A stretch of DNA of 64,000 nt from Mycobacterium sp. E787 (GCF_001668725.1 NZ_LZKL01000064.1:295649-359648), one strand, 5' to 3'. Shown: positions 49,520-62,436, counted from the first letter of the stretch. A program made the numbers and translations. Notes: generated from the letters alone by a model not told the origin.

Positions 49520-51526
49520 GTGACCACGTCCGACGCGTCCCTGTCCGTGCCCGAGTTGCTCGCCATCGCCGTGGCGGCCCTCGGTGGCAGCGAGCGCCCC
49601 GGCCAGCTGCAGATGGCCACCGCGGTCGAGCGGGCCTTCGACAGCGGCGAGCACCTCGTCGTGCAGGCCGGCACCGGCACCGGCAAGTCGCTGGCGTACC
49701 TGGTGCCCGCGATCGTCCGCGCGGTGAGCGAGGACGGGCCGGTCGTCGTGTCGACCGCCACGATCGCCTTGCAGCGCCAGCTCGTCGATCGCGACCTGCC
49801 GCGCCTGGCCGATTCGCTCGCCGGCGCCTTGCCCCGCCGACCTCGGTTCGCCCTGTTGAAGGGGCGGCGAAACTACTTGTGCCTGAACAAGGTCCACAAC
49901 GGCGGCGCGGCCGCCGACGCCGAGGACGAGCGGCCGCAGGAAGAGCTGTTCGATCCCGTCGCGGCCACCGCGCTGGGCCGCGACGTGCAGCGGCTCACCG
50001 CCTGGGCATCGACGACCGATTCGGGCGACCGCGACGACCTCAAGCCCGGGGTGCCGGACCGGTCCTGGTCACAGGTCAGCGTTTCGGCGCGGGAATGCGT
50101 CGGCGTGGCGCGCTGCCCGTTCGGCTCCGAGTGCTTCTCCGAGCGGGCGCGAGGCGAGGCCGGCCGGGCCGACGTCGTCGTGACCAATCACGCGCTGCTG
50201 GCCATCGACGCGGTCGCGGACTCGGCGGTGCTGCCGGAGCACGCGCTGCTGGTGGTCGACGAGGCGCACGAACTGGTCGACCGGGTGACGTCGGTGGCCA
50301 CCGCGGAGCTGACGTCGGCCGCCCTCGGCGTCGTCGCGCGGCGGATCGCCCGGTTGGTGGGCCCCGAACTGACCCAGCGGCTCGAGGCGGCGACCGCCAA
50401 CTTCGCCGCGGCCGTCCACGACGCCACACCGGGCCGCATCGATCGCCTCGACGACGAGCTGGCGACCTACCTGACGGCGCTGCGCGACTCGGCAACCGCG
50501 GCACGCTCGGCGATCGACAGCACCGGCGACCCCAAGGCGGCGGCGGCGCGCGCCGAAGCCGTCGCGGCCCTGGGTGAGGTGTCCGACACGGCGTCGCGGA
50601 TCCTGGCGTCGTTCACCCCGGCCATCCCGGATCGCAGCGACGTGGTCTGGCTCGATCACGAGGACAACCGCGGCTCGGTGCGTCCCGTCTTGCGGGTGGC
50701 GCCGCTGTCGGTCGCCGCCCTGCTGCGCGGCGAGGTGTTCTCGCGTTCGACGACGGTATTGACCTCGGCGACGCTGGCGATCGGCGGGTCGTTCGAGGCG
50801 ATGGCCGCGGCGTGGGGGCTGACCGGCGGCGAGGGCGGGGACTGTAGCTGGCGCGGGCTCGACGTGGGGTCGCCGTTTGCGCACGCCAAGGCCGGAATCC
50901 TGTACGTGGCCGCGCACCTGCCGCCGCCCGGCCGCGACGGCACCGGCTCGGCGGAGCAGCTGACCGAGATCGCCGAGCTCGTCACCGCGGCCGGCGGCCG
51001 CACGCTCGGGCTGTTCTCGTCGATGCGGGCCGCCCGCGCCGCCGCCGAGGCCATGCGCGGGCGGCTGGCGACGCCGGTGTTGTGCCAGGGCGACGACAGC
51101 ACCTCGGCGCTGGTCGAGCGGTTCGCCGCCGACGAGGAGACCTCGCTGTTCGGCACCCTGTCGCTGTGGCAGGGCGTCGACGTGCCCGGCCCGTCGCTGT
51201 CGCTGGTGCTGATCGACCGCATCCCGTTCCCCCGGCCCGACGACCCGCTGCTGGGCGCGCGGCAGCGCGCGGTGGCCGCGCGCGGCGGCAACGGCTTCAT
51301 GGCCGTCGCCGCCAACCATGCCGCGCTGCTGCTGGCGCAGGGGTCGGGCAGGCTGCTGCGTCGCGTCAGCGACCGCGGCGTGGTCGCGATCCTGGACTCC
51401 CGCATGGTGACCGCGCGCTACGGCGCCTACCTGCGCGCGTCGCTGCCGCCGTTCTGGCAGACCACCAACCCGGTGCAGGTGCGCGAGGCCCTGCGGCGGC
51501 TGAGGACCTCTGACACGCCAGCGTGA
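49520..51526 (+). CDS. dinG: ATP-dependent DNA helicase, DinG/XPD type
   Basis: A 668-residue superfamily 2 5'-3' helicase with an iron-sulfur cluster. It carries Walker A AGTGTGKSLAYLVP (about residue 50), four cysteines of the FeS domain (NYLCLNK, ARECVGVARCPFGSECF, residues about 115-205), DEAH box VVDEAHEL (about 247), LTSATLAIGG, and motif VI QGSGRLLRRVSDRG near the C-terminus. The GTG start at 49520 gives the N-terminus MTTSDASLSVPELLAIAV, like the M. tuberculosis protein, although GGAGG is unusually close to it. It acts on forks, R-loops or G-quadruplexes in DNA repair. Confidence 0.93.
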   Translation: MTTSDASLSVPELLAIAVAALGGSERPGQLQMATAVERAFDSGEHLVVQAGTGTGKSLAYLVPAIVRAVSEDGPVVVSTATIALQRQLVDRDLPRLADSLAGALPRRPRFALLKGRRNYLCLNKVHNGGAAADAEDERPQEELFDPVAATALGRDVQRLTAWASTTDSGDRDDLKPGVPDRSWSQVSVSARECVGVARCPFGSECFSERARGEAGRADVVVTNHALLAIDAVADSAVLPEHALLVVDEAHELVDRVTSVATAELTSAALGVVARRIARLVGPELTQRLEAATANFAAAVHDATPGRIDRLDDELATYLTALRDSATAARSAIDSTGDPKAAAARAEAVAALGEVSDTASRILASFTPAIPDRSDVVWLDHEDNRGSVRPVLRVAPLSVAALLRGEVFSRSTTVLTSATLAIGGSFEAMAAAWGLTGGEGGDCSWRGLDVGSPFAHAKAGILYVAAHLPPPGRDGTGSAEQLTEIAELVTAAGGRTLGLFSSMRAARAAAEAMRGRLATPVLCQGDDSTSALVERFAADEETSLFGTLSLWQGVDVPGPSLSLVLIDRIPFPRPDDPLLGARQRAVAARGGNGFMAVAANHAALLLAQGSGRLLRRVSDRGVVAILDSRMVTARYGAYLRASLPPFWQTTNPVQVREALRRLRTSDTPA

Positions 51527-51565
51527 CGACCCGCTACGCCCGGTCCCCCGCGCTTGCGATCGTCA

Positions 51566-54202
51566 CTAACGCGCCAGCGTGACCAGACCCAGCTCGTTGC
51601 TGGCGGCCAGCATCGGGTTGTTGGGCAGCACGCGGACCGTGTATCCGACCGCGCCGGCCAGCGGCAGCGGCGTGGTCGTCGAGAACACCTGGTTGCCGCC
51701 CTCGGCGGTGCCCGTGTACGACATCTCGACGGTGACCGGGTCCAGCAGCGCGTCGCCGGCGTCCACCCTGCCCACCAGCGCCTGCACCGTGACCTCGTCG
51801 GGCGCCAGCCCGTCGAGCTGCACGGTCGCTGTCAGGGTCAGCTTGGAACCGAGCACCGGCGAGTCCGGCAGGCCGGTGCTGTCGACGTCGGAGATGGTGA
51901 TCTTGGGCCACGCCTCCCGGGCGCGCCGCCGATAGGCGGCCAGCTCGCGGGCCGCGTCGAACTCGGCGCCGCCGTCCTCGGCCGCGGTGGTCCGGCGCAG
52001 CGATTCGGCCGCCGGTGTGTAGTACTGCTCGACGTAGTCGCGGACCATGCGGGAGGCCAGCACCTTCGGGCCGAGGGTCTGCAGGGTGTGGCGCACCATC
52101 TCGATCCACCGCGGCGGGACACCGTGTTCGTCGCGCTCGTAGAACTTCGGTGCCACCGCCTGCTCCAGCAGGTTGTACAGCGCGGTGGATTCCAGGTCGT
52201 CGCGCCGGGACTCGTCGGCCACGCCGTCGGCAGTCGGTATCTCCCAACCGTTTTCGCCGTCGTACCATTCGTCCCACCAGCCGTCGCGGATGGACAGGTT
52301 CAGCCCGCCGTTGAGCGCGCTCTTCATCCCCGAGGTGCCGCAGGCCTCCAGGGGCCGCAACGGGTTGTTCAGCCAGACATCGCAGCCCCAATACAACAGC
52401 CGCGCCATCGACATGTCGTAGTCCGGCAGGAAGGCGATGCGGTGCCGCACTTCCGGCCGATCGGCGAAACGCACCACCTGCTGGATCAGCGCCTTGCCCC
52501 CGTCGTCGGCGGGGTGCGATTTGCCGGCGACGATGAGCTGGATCGGCCTCTCCTCGTTGAGCAACAGCTGTTCGAGCCGATCCGGATCCCGCAGCATCAG
52601 CGTCAGCCGCTTGTAGGTCGGCACCCGACGGGCGAACCCGATGGTGAGCACGTCGGGATCGAAAGCCGTTGCTATCCAGCCCAATTCGGCATCCGGCGCG
52701 CCGCGCTCCTGCCAGGAGCGGCGCAACCGGCGCCGGACGTCCTCGACCAGCAGCGAGCGCAGTTGCGAGCGGATCCACCACAGGTGGCCCGCGTCGACCT
52801 CCTGCAGCCGCAGCCACACGCCGGGGTCACCGAAGGAGTCCGACCCGGCCAGTTCGCGGCCCAGCTGCAACCATTGCGGCGCCGCCCAGGTGCGCGCGTG
52901 CACGCCGTTGGTGATCGAGCCGATCGGCACCTCGTCCGGATCGAAGCCCGGCCACAGCTCGTTGAACATGGCCCGGCTCACCCGGCCGTGCAACAGCGAA
53001 ACACCGTTGGCCCGTTGCGCCAGCCGCAGGCCCATGTGGGCCATGTTGAACTTCGTCGGATCGTCCTCGGCCCCGAGCGCGAGGATCCGCGCGGTCGGCA
53101 CGCCCGGCAGCAGCGCGGGCGCGCCCTTGGCCTTGGCATCCACATCGGGGTCGTCGCCCGGGCCGCTGGAACCACCGTCGAAGTAGAGCCGCACCATGTC
53201 GACCGGGAAGCGGTCGATGCCGGCCGGCACCGGGGTGTGCGTGGTGAACACGGTGGCCGACCGCACCACGGTCAGGGCGGTGTCGAAGTCCAGGCCCGAA
53301 TCGGTGATCAGCTCGCGGATGCGTTCGGCACCGAGGAACCCGGCATGGCCCTCGTTCATGTGCCACACCTCGGGAGCCGGAAGCCCCTCGATGGCGGTGA
53401 AGGCGCGGATCGCCCGCACCCCGCCGATGCCGGCCAGGAGCTCCTGCCTCATCCGGTGTTCCTGGTCGCCGCCGTACAGGCGGTCGGTGACGCCGCGCAG
53501 TTCGTGCTCGTTCTCCGGGACGTCGGAATCCAGCAGCAGCAGCGGCACGCGTCCCACCTGCGCGACCCAGACCCGCGCCCGCAGCTGGGCCGAATCCGGG
53601 AGTGACAGCTCCACCAGCACCGGATCGCGCGCGGCATCGGTGAGCAGCCGCAGCGGCAGCCCTTGCGGGTCCAGCGCCGGGTAGGTCTCGTGCTGCCAAC
53701 CGTCCGCGGTCAACGACTGCCGGAAGTAGCCGGAGCGGTAGTAGAGCCCCACCGCGATCAGCGGGACGCCCAGATCGGACGCGGACTTCAGGTGGTCACC
53801 GGCGAGGATGCCCAGGCCGCCCGAATAATTGGGCAGCACCTCGGCGACGCCGAACTCCATCGAGAAGTAGGCGATCGCGGCCGGCATCGGGGCGCCGGCC
53901 TGCTCGCGCTGCTGATACCAGAGCGGCCGGGTCAGGTAATCGTTCAGGTCGGCGGAGAGCGCATCGAGCCGGCCCACGAACTCCTCGTCGAGCGCCAGCT
54001 CGTCGAGCCGCGCCGGGCTCACCGCACCGAGCAGCGCCACCGGATCGCAGCCACACCGTGCCCACAGTGTCGGGTCGACGGTCGCGAACAGGTCTTGGGT
54101 GGGCTTGTCCCACGACCACCGCAGGTTGGTCGAAAGCTGATCCAGCGCGGCGAGACGCTCGGGCAAATGTGCGCGGACGGTAAAGCGGCGAAGGGCTTTC
54201 AC
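51566..54202 (-). CDS. glgP: Alpha-glucan (glycogen) phosphorylase
   Basis: An 878-residue PLP-dependent phosphorylase releasing glucose-1-phosphate from alpha-1,4-glucan. The N-terminal DUF3417 region (about residues 15-110) marks the bacterial/archaeal alpha-glucan phosphorylase branch. The catalytic region includes YFSMEFGVAEVLPNYSGGLG, then LAGDHLKSASDLGVP, and NGVHARTW. The PLP lysine is in EACGTSGMKSALNGG (about residue 620). It diverges from glgE across 222 bp. With GlgE and GlgB alongside, it forms the turnover side of cytosolic/capsular glucan metabolism. Confidence 0.95.
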   Translation of the reverse strand: MKALRRFTVRAHLPERLAALDQLSTNLRWSWDKPTQDLFATVDPTLWARCGCDPVALLGAVSPARLDELALDEEFVGRLDALSADLNDYLTRPLWYQQREQAGAPMPAAIAYFSMEFGVAEVLPNYSGGLGILAGDHLKSASDLGVPLIAVGLYYRSGYFRQSLTADGWQHETYPALDPQGLPLRLLTDAARDPVLVELSLPDSAQLRARVWVAQVGRVPLLLLDSDVPENEHELRGVTDRLYGGDQEHRMRQELLAGIGGVRAIRAFTAIEGLPAPEVWHMNEGHAGFLGAERIRELITDSGLDFDTALTVVRSATVFTTHTPVPAGIDRFPVDMVRLYFDGGSSGPGDDPDVDAKAKGAPALLPGVPTARILALGAEDDPTKFNMAHMGLRLAQRANGVSLLHGRVSRAMFNELWPGFDPDEVPIGSITNGVHARTWAAPQWLQLGRELAGSDSFGDPGVWLRLQEVDAGHLWWIRSQLRSLLVEDVRRRLRRSWQERGAPDAELGWIATAFDPDVLTIGFARRVPTYKRLTLMLRDPDRLEQLLLNEERPIQLIVAGKSHPADDGGKALIQQVVRFADRPEVRHRIAFLPDYDMSMARLLYWGCDVWLNNPLRPLEACGTSGMKSALNGGLNLSIRDGWWDEWYDGENGWEIPTADGVADESRRDDLESTALYNLLEQAVAPKFYERDEHGVPPRWIEMVRHTLQTLGPKVLASRMVRDYVEQYYTPAAESLRRTTAAEDGGAEFDAARELAAYRRRAREAWPKITISDVDSTGLPDSPVLGSKLTLTATVQLDGLAPDEVTVQALVGRVDAGDALLDPVTVEMSYTGTAEGGNQVFSTTTPLPLAGAVGYTVRVLPNNPMLAASNELGLVTLAR

Positions 54203-54424
54203 GCGTCATTAGCTTACTGAGGATTCCGGCGCTCGCAGGGCGACCGACGGACGTTCCCCCTCGGGGGCGTGTGACGGCGCACTAGGGTGGGTATCGGTTA
54301 GTTGTTGGGGCCGCAACGCTGCGGTCCGTCAGGGAAAGTCCCCACGACAGGAAGTTTCTGAGAGGCGAGGCGTTCCGCGACGACGCACAGCGCGGTCCCG
54401 CCACACAATCGAAACGGAGTGTTT

Positions 54425-56521
<2,097 letters not shown>

Positions 56522-56527
56522 CGGGCT

Positions 56528-58723
56528 GTGAGCCGTACCGATGAACTCGCCGGATTAGATCTGGCACCCGACCCAGCCGACTTGGCGCGCCTGGTGGCGG
56601 GCGCGCATTACAACCCGCACGGCATCCTGGGGGCCCACGAGTACGGCGACCACACCGTCATCCGCGCGCTGAGACCGCACGCGCGGGAAGTCGTGGCGCT
56701 CGTGGGTGAGGATCGGTTCCCGTTGCAGCACATCGATTCCGGCCTGTTCGCCGTGGCGCTGCCGTTCGTCAACCTCATCGACTACCGGCTGGAGGTGACC
56801 TACGAGGGTGCCGACCCGTTCGTCGTGGCCGACGCCTACCGCTTCCTGCCTACCCTGGGCGAAGTCGACCTCCATCTGTTCGGCGAGGGCCGCCACGAGC
56901 GGCTCTGGGAAGTCCTCGGGGCGCACCCGCGCTCGTTCACCACCGCCGACGGCGTGGTCAACGGGGTGTCGTTCGCCGTGTGGGCGCCCAACGCCAAGGG
57001 TGTCAGCCTGATCGGCGAGTTCAACGGCTGGACCGGCAACGAGGCGCCCATGCGGGTCCTGGGCTCCTCCGGGGTGTGGGAATTGTTCTGGCCCGACTTT
57101 CCCTTGCACGGCCTCTACAAGTTCCGCGTGCACGGCGCCGACGGCGTGGTGACCGAGCGGGCCGATCCGATGGCATTCGCCACGGAGGTGCCGCCGCACA
57201 CCGCGTCCAAGGTGACGCGCAGCGAGTACACGTGGGAGGACGCCGACTGGATGAACCGGCGCGCGCAGCGCAACCCGGTGTTCGAGCCGATGAGCACCTA
57301 CGAGGTGCACCTGGGCTCCTGGCGTCCCGGCCTGAGCTACCGCCAGCTCGCCCGTGAGCTGACGGATTATGTTGTGGAACAAGGGTTTACCCACGTTGAG
57401 CTGCTGCCCGTCGCCGAGCACCCGTTCGCCGGCTCGTGGGGTTACCAGGTCACGTCGTATTACGCGCCGACGTCGCGATTCGGCACGCCGGACGAATTCC
57501 GGGCGCTGGTCGACGCGCTACATCAGGCCGGCATCGGCGTGATCGTGGACTGGGTTCCGGCGCACTTCCCCAAGGACGCCTGGGCGCTCGGCCGATTCGA
57601 CGGCACCCCGCTCTACGAGCACGCCGACCCCAAGCGCGGCGAGCAACTCGACTGGGGTACTTACGTCTTCGACTTCGGCCGCGCGGAGGTGCGCAACTTC
57701 CTGGTGGCCAACGCGCTGTACTGGCTCGAGGAGTTCCACATCGACGGCCTGCGCGTGGACGCGGTCGCCTCCATGCTCTACCTGGACTACTCGCGGCCCG
57801 AGGGCGGCTGGACCCCGAACGTCTACGGGGGGCGCGAGAACCTGGAGGCGGTGCAGTTCCTCCAGGAGATGAACGCCACCGCGCACAAGGCCGCGCCCGG
57901 CATCGTCACGGTCGCCGAGGAGTCGACGTCGTGGCCCGGCGTCACGCGGCCGACGAACCTTGGCGGCCTTGGCTTCTCGATGAAGTGGAACATGGGCTGG
58001 ATGCACGACACGCTCGACTACATCAGCCGCGACCCGATCTACCGCAGCTACCACCATCACGAGATGACGTTCTCGATGCTGTACGCGTTCAGCGAGAACT
58101 ACGTGCTGCCGATCAGTCACGACGAGGTGGTGCACGGCAAGGGGACCCTGTGGGGACGGATGCCGGGCAACAACCACGTCAAGGCCGCGGGCCTACGCAG
58201 CCTGCTCGCCTATCAATGGGCGCACCCGGGCAAGCAGTTGTTATTCATGGGACAGGAATTCGGTCAGCGCGCCGAGTGGTCCGAGCAGGGCGGGTTGGAT
58301 TGGTGGCAGCTCGACGAACAAGGCTTTTCCAACGGCGTTTTACGCTTCGTGCGCGACATCAACGAGATTTACCGCAGCCGTCCGGCGCTGTGGAGCCAAG
58401 ACACCATTCCCGACGGCTATTCCTGGATCGACGCCAACGACTCCGCCAACAACGTGCTGAGTTTCCTCCGATACGGAAACGACGGCTCGGTGATGGCCTG
58501 CGTATTCAATTTCGCGGGTTCGGAGCACAGCGGCTACCGCCTCGGCCTGCCCTGCGCCGGCCGCTGGCGCGAGGTGCTGAACACCGACGCGACCATTTAT
58601 AACGGCTCGGGAATCGGCAACATGGGCGGCGTCGACGCCACCGAAGACCCGTGGCACGGCCGCCCGGCCTCGGCCGTTATGGTCCTGCCGCCCACGTCGG
58701 CGTTGTGGCTCGAACCCGAATAG
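56528..58723 (+). CDS. glgB: 1,4-alpha-glucan branching enzyme
   Basis: A 731-residue GH13 branching enzyme introducing alpha-1,6 links, the same length as the M. tuberculosis protein. An N-terminal domain is followed by a CBM48 ([20 protein letters not shown], residues about 140-160) and the catalytic barrel. Catalytic residues are the nucleophile Asp in [11 protein letters not shown] (about 411), Glu in VTVAEESTS (about 463) and Asp in [10 protein letters not shown] (about 531). It is co-transcribed with glgE: GlgE makes linear chains that GlgB branches. The GTG start lies 6 bp after the glgE stop. Confidence 0.96.
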   Translation: MSRTDELAGLDLAPDPADLARLVAGAHYNPHGILGAHEYGDHTVIRALRPHAREVVALVGEDRFPLQHIDSGLFAVALPFVNLIDYRLEVTYEGADPFVVADAYRFLPTLGEVDLHLFGEGRHERLWEVLGAHPRSFTTADGVVNGVSFAVWAPNAKGVSLIGEFNGWTGNEAPMRVLGSSGVWELFWPDFPLHGLYKFRVHGADGVVTERADPMAFATEVPPHTASKVTRSEYTWEDADWMNRRAQRNPVFEPMSTYEVHLGSWRPGLSYRQLARELTDYVVEQGFTHVELLPVAEHPFAGSWGYQVTSYYAPTSRFGTPDEFRALVDALHQAGIGVIVDWVPAHFPKDAWALGRFDGTPLYEHADPKRGEQLDWGTYVFDFGRAEVRNFLVANALYWLEEFHIDGLRVDAVASMLYLDYSRPEGGWTPNVYGGRENLEAVQFLQEMNATAHKAAPGIVTVAEESTSWPGVTRPTNLGGLGFSMKWNMGWMHDTLDYISRDPIYRSYHHHEMTFSMLYAFSENYVLPISHDEVVHGKGTLWGRMPGNNHVKAAGLRSLLAYQWAHPGKQLLFMGQEFGQRAEWSEQGGLDWWQLDEQGFSNGVLRFVRDINEIYRSRPALWSQDTIPDGYSWIDANDSANNVLSFLRYGNDGSVMACVFNFAGSEHSGYRLGLPCAGRWREVLNTDATIYNGSGIGNMGGVDATEDPWHGRPASAVMVLPPTSALWLEPE

Positions 58724-58886
58724 TCAAACGACCGGCGGTGCTTATACCGGGTGCACTGCAATAAGTAAAGCAGCATTTAATTGCTGGCCCAGTAATGCGC
58801 AGCTACTTTCCCAGTTTCGCTAAGTCTGGATATGATCCACTCTCCAGGTGTCATCGCTAACTCGCCGTACTCGCTGGGAGGCATGC

Positions 58887-59663
58887 ATGTCGTTCGTGTT
58901 CGCGGCACCAGAAATGGTTTCGGGGGCGGCGTCGGATTTGGCGAATATCGGCTCGACCATTAGCGCGGCAAGCGCGACGGCGGCGGCGCCGACGACGGGA
59001 ATGGTCGCCTCGGCCGCCGACGAGGTGTCGGCGAGCGTGGCGGCGCTTCTCTCGGCCCACGCCGCGGAGTACCAGGCGATCAGTGCGCAGGCGGAGGCCT
59101 TTCATTCGCAGTTCGTCCAGGCCCTCGCAGCGGGTGCGACGTCGTACGCCGCCACCGATGCCGCCAATGCGTCACCGTTGCAAGCGTTGGAGCAGCAGTT
59201 GCTCGGTGCGCTGAACGCGCCCACCCAGCTACTCCTGGGCCGCCCGCTGATCGGCAACGGCGCCGACGGGGCGCCGGGCACCGGGGCGCCGGGCGGCGCC
59301 GGCGGAACCCTGATCGGCAACGGCGGGGCCGGCGCCCCCGGGCAGCCGGGCGGCAAGGGCGGGAGCGCGGGGCTCTTCGGCATCGGCGGGGCGGGCGGTG
59401 CCGGCGGCGTGTTGTGGGGGGCCGGCGGTATCGGTGGGACCGGCCGTCTCGGCGGTGCAACCGGTGGCTTACGGGACGCCAGGCGTGGCGGAGGACTGTT
59501 CGGCGCCGGCGGGGCCGGCGGTAATTCCGTGCTCATCGGCAACACCGCTGCCGGTGGGGCCGGCGCGGCGGGCGGCAACGCCGTGCCGCTCGGCGACGGC
59601 GGCAACGGCGGCACGGGCGGCCTGCTCGGCCTGGCCGGAACGAACGGGATGTCGGCCCAGTAA
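58887..59663 (+). CDS. PE-family protein with short PGRS-like Gly-rich tail
   Basis: A 258-residue PE protein. Residues 1 to about 95 form the PE domain ([40 protein letters not shown], a YxxxD/E-type secretion region for ESX-5). A linker [13 protein letters not shown] is followed by about 125 residues of GGAGG-type repeats, very short for a PE_PGRS. A basic break, [14 protein letters not shown], interrupts the repeat. ATG 58887 follows GGGAGG. The position next to glgB matches PE_PGRS24 (Rv1325c). It is probably exported to the cell surface. The 163 bp upstream are AT-rich and likely hold its promoter. Confidence 0.9.
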   Translation: MSFVFAAPEMVSGAASDLANIGSTISAASATAAAPTTGMVASAADEVSASVAALLSAHAAEYQAISAQAEAFHSQFVQALAAGATSYAATDAANASPLQALEQQLLGALNAPTQLLLGRPLIGNGADGAPGTGAPGGAGGTLIGNGGAGAPGQPGGKGGSAGLFGIGGAGGAGGVLWGAGGIGGTGRLGGATGGLRDARRGGGLFGAGGAGGNSVLIGNTAAGGAGAAGGNAVPLGDGGNGGTGGLLGLAGTNGMSAQ

Positions 59664-59671
59664 GGGCCGAC

Positions 59672-60583
59672 TCAGTACAGCGCGTTGGCGAGGTTGCGCC
59701 GGCCGGCGACGACCTCGGGATCCGCGGGATCGAAGAGCTCGAACAGCTCGATCAGTCGGGTGCGCACCCGGGTGCGCTCATCGCCGGATGTGCTGCGCAC
59801 CAACGCGATCAGGCGCTCGAACGCCGCGCTCACGTCCTGATTGAGTATTTGCACGTCGGCGGCCGCGAAGGCGGCCTCGATGTCGCCCGGCGCGGCGTCG
59901 GCGATCGCGACGGCATCGGGGCGTTGTGCCGTTGCGCGCGTGAGGAATTCGATCTGCCGGATCGCACCCTTGGCCTCGGCGCTGGCCGGGTTGGCGTCCA
60001 GGATCGCCTGATACGACGCTTTGGCGGCGTCGAAGTCGCCGTCCTCGAGTTGCTGGCGCGCCCGAGCCAGTTCGGGATCCAGTTCCGCTTGTCCGGAACC
60101 GGTTGCGCCCCTGAGCTTTCCGGCCGTCGCCGACAACAGCGAGTCCACCCATCTGCGCAACTGGTCGGGCGGCTGGACGCCCTGGAAGCTGGACAGCGGC
60201 TGCCCGGCGGCCAACGCCACGACGGTGGGGACCGCGTCGACGCCGAAGATCTGGGCCACCCTTGGCGTCACGTCGACGTTGACCGTCGCCAGCGCCCAGG
60301 TGCCGCCGTCCTCGGCGGCCATGCCGGAGAGCGTCTCGAGGAGCTGGACGCACGCGTCACTGCGCGGCGACCACAACAAGACCACGACCGGCACCTCGTC
60401 GGACCGGACGATCACCTGCTCTTCGAAATTGGCCTCGGTGACCTCCGTGCCACCTGGCGTCGCGGGCGCCGCGGCGCCCGCCGGGCCGGAGGCGGAAGCG
60501 TTCTGTTGGGCTCGCTGCTTGAGCCCGGAGAGGTCGACCGCACCGGCCAGTGCGGGCCCGATCGAGGGTCGCGGACGCGTCAC
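59672..60583 (-). CDS. Thioredoxin-like protein with TPR region (YbbN/CnoX-like, Rv1324)
   Basis: A 303-residue cytosolic protein. A Pro/Ala-rich leader (about 45 residues) precedes a thioredoxin fold (residues about 50-150) containing VPVVVLLWSPRSDACVQLLE and VDAVPTVVALAAGQPL. The active site reads SPRSDAC, so the CxxC pair is absent and only one Cys remains. It therefore cannot act as an ordinary disulfide reductase. The C-terminal half contains two or three TPR-like helical pairs (ELARARQQLEDGDFDAAKAS; ANPASAEAKGAIRQIEFL). This is the architecture of the chaperone-like holdase YbbN/CnoX. Convergent with the PE gene. Confidence 0.85.
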   Translation of the reverse strand: MTRPRPSIGPALAGAVDLSGLKQRAQQNASASGPAGAAAPATPGGTEVTEANFEEQVIVRSDEVPVVVLLWSPRSDACVQLLETLSGMAAEDGGTWALATVNVDVTPRVAQIFGVDAVPTVVALAAGQPLSSFQGVQPPDQLRRWVDSLLSATAGKLRGATGSGQAELDPELARARQQLEDGDFDAAKASYQAILDANPASAEAKGAIRQIEFLTRATAQRPDAVAIADAAPGDIEAAFAAADVQILNQDVSAAFERLIALVRSTSGDERTRVRTRLIELFELFDPADPEVVAGRRNLANALY

Positions 60584-60707
60584 GCCGTCAAGTTTGTCAT
60601 GCGCTGCGATGACCGAGCCACCCGGTCGCGCCTGCGCTCATCGGGCGTTATGACCAAGATCACAAACTTTTCCGCGCGGCGGATGCCAGCAACGCCAGCA
60701 AAGGTGC

Positions 60708-61889
60708 CTAACCGGCCCGCAGGATCAGGGCGTCGCCCTGACCGCCGGCCCCGCACAGGGCCGCGACGCCGTAGCCGGACCCGCGCCGCGCCAGCTCCAG
60801 CGCCACGTGCAGGGTGATTCTGGCGCCCGACATGCCGATCGGATGACCGACCGCGATGGCACCGCCATTGACGTTGACGATCTCCGGGTCGACACCCAGT
60901 TCGCGGGTCGAGGCCAAGGCCACCGCCGCAAACGCTTCGTTGATCTCCACGACGTCGAGCTGGTCGACGGAGATGCCCTCGCGGCCGAGCGCCTTCTTGA
61001 TGGCGTTGGCCGGCTGGGACTGCAGCGTCGAATCGGGCCCGGCCACAACGCCGTGCGCGCCGATCTCGGCCAGCCAGGAAAGCCCGAGCTCCTGCGCTTT
61101 CGCCTTGTTCATCACCACGACCGCCGCCGCGCCGTCGGAAATCTGCGACGCCGAACCGGCGGTGATGGTGCCGTCGCGGCGAAAGGCGGGCTTGAGCCCG
61201 GCCAGGGACTCCGCGGTCGTGTTGGCGCGGATCCCCTCGTCCTCGGCGAACTGCAGCGGATCACCCTTGCGCTGCGGGATGTTGACCGGCACCACCTCGT
61301 CGGTGAAGACGCCGTCCTTCCACGCTGCGGCCGCCTTCTGGTGGGACCGTGCGGCAAACTCGTCCTGCTCCTGGCGGGTGAACTTGTCGAGGTCGTTGCG
61401 CTGCTCGGTGAGCGCGCCCATCGGTTGGTCGGTGAACACGTCGTGCAGCCCGTCGTAGGCCATATGGTCGAGCACCGTCACGTCGCCATACTTGTAGCCC
61501 GCCCGGCTGTCCATCAGCAGGTGGGGCGCCCTGGTCATGGACTCCTGGCCGCCGGCCACCACCACGTCGAACTCCCCGGCGCGAATGAGCTGGTCAGCCA
61601 GGGCGATGGAGTCGATGCCGGACAGGCACATCTTGTTGATGGTCAGTGCCGGAACGTCCCATCCGATGCCCGCCGCGACCGCCGCCTGACGCGCGGGCAT
61701 CTGGCCGGCGCCGGCCGTCAACACCTGGCCCATGATCACGTACTCGACCGCCGACGCCGGGACCCTCGCCTTCTCCAGCGCCCCGGCGATCGCGATGGCG
61801 CCCAGATCGCTGGCCGAGAAATCCTTCAGCGAACCCATCAGCTTCCCGATGGGCGTTCGCGCCCCAGCAACTATCACCGACGTCGTCAT
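60708..61889 (-). CDS. fadA4: Acetyl-CoA acetyltransferase
   Basis: A 393-residue thiolase, probably biosynthetic/degradative acetoacetyl-CoA thiolase like FadA4 (Rv1323). The nucleophilic Cys is in [15 protein letters not shown] (about residue 91), the His in [15 protein letters not shown] and the second Cys in [17 protein letters not shown] 61889 follows CAGGAGG with ideal spacing; the frame continues 54 bp further upstream without homology. It diverges from the methylmalonyl-CoA epimerase gene across 81 bp, as in M. tuberculosis. Confidence 0.94.
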   Translation of the reverse strand: MTTSVIVAGARTPIGKLMGSLKDFSASDLGAIAIAGALEKARVPASAVEYVIMGQVLTAGAGQMPARQAAVAAGIGWDVPALTINKMCLSGIDSIALADQLIRAGEFDVVVAGGQESMTRAPHLLMDSRAGYKYGDVTVLDHMAYDGLHDVFTDQPMGALTEQRNDLDKFTRQEQDEFAARSHQKAAAAWKDGVFTDEVVPVNIPQRKGDPLQFAEDEGIRANTTAESLAGLKPAFRRDGTITAGSASQISDGAAAVVVMNKAKAQELGLSWLAEIGAHGVVAGPDSTLQSQPANAIKKALGREGISVDQLDVVEINEAFAAVALASTRELGVDPEIVNVNGGAIAVGHPIGMSGARITLHVALELARRGSGYGVAALCGAGGQGDALILRAG

Positions 61890-61970
61890 GAGAACCTCCT
61901 GAGCGTGCCCGGACGGCCGATTCGGCATCCTGGAGAAGCGCAATCTTTGCCGTCAGGTTACCGTTACGTG

Positions 61971-62426
61971 ATGACGACCGATCAAGTTGACGCCCGTCAC
62001 CTCCTGGCCACCTCGTTGGTGACCGGCCTCGATCACGTCGGCATCGCGGTCGCCGACCTGGACGCCGCCATCACCTGGTACCACGACCACCTCGGCATGA
62101 TCCTGGTGCACGAGGAAGTCAACGATGACCAGGGCATCCGCGAGGCGATGCTGGCCGTCCCCGGGACCACCGCGCAGCTGCAGCTGATGGCCCCGCTCGA
62201 CGACTCGTCGACGATCGCGAAGTTCATGGAGAAGCGCGGACCGGGCATCCAACAGATGGCCGTTCGGGTCAGCGATCTGGACGCCATCTGCGAGCAGCTG
62301 CATGAGCAGGGTGTGCGACTCGTCTACGAGGCGCCCCGCCGCGGCACAGCTAACTCTCGGATCAACTTCATCCATCCCAAGGACGCCGGCGGGGTCCTGA
62401 TCGAGCTGGTCGAGCCGGCCTCCTAG
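61971..62426 (+). CDS. Methylmalonyl-CoA epimerase
   Basis: A 151-residue vicinal-oxygen-chelate protein that interconverts (2S)- and (2R)-methylmalonyl-CoA in propionate metabolism. The metal ligands are visible in the usual order: His in GLDHVGIAVADLD, Gln in TAQLQLMAPLDDSS, His or Gln in GPGIQQMAVRVSDLD, and Glu in GVLIELVEP. ATG 61971 or GTG 61968 may start it. It corresponds to Rv1322A. It supports use of propionyl-CoA released by lipid and sterol-type catabolism, to which much of this window is devoted. Confidence 0.92.
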   Translation: MTTDQVDARHLLATSLVTGLDHVGIAVADLDAAITWYHDHLGMILVHEEVNDDQGIREAMLAVPGTTAQLQLMAPLDDSSTIAKFMEKRGPGIQQMAVRVSDLDAICEQLHEQGVRLVYEAPRRGTANSRINFIHPKDAGGVLIELVEPAS

Positions 62427-62436
62427 CGGCTCGCCT

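Noticed and set aside
51516..51583. Direct repeat CGCCAGCGTGAC at 51516-51527 and 51572-51583, between dinG and glgP
   Set aside because: Each copy lies at the end of a coding region, and 12 bp in GC-rich DNA with shared codon bias can be chance; no hairpin or element boundary accompanies it.
59398..59844. Plus-strand frame rich in Pro/Ala/Cys overlapping the PE gene
   Set aside because: It is an out-of-frame reading of the Gly-rich repeat.
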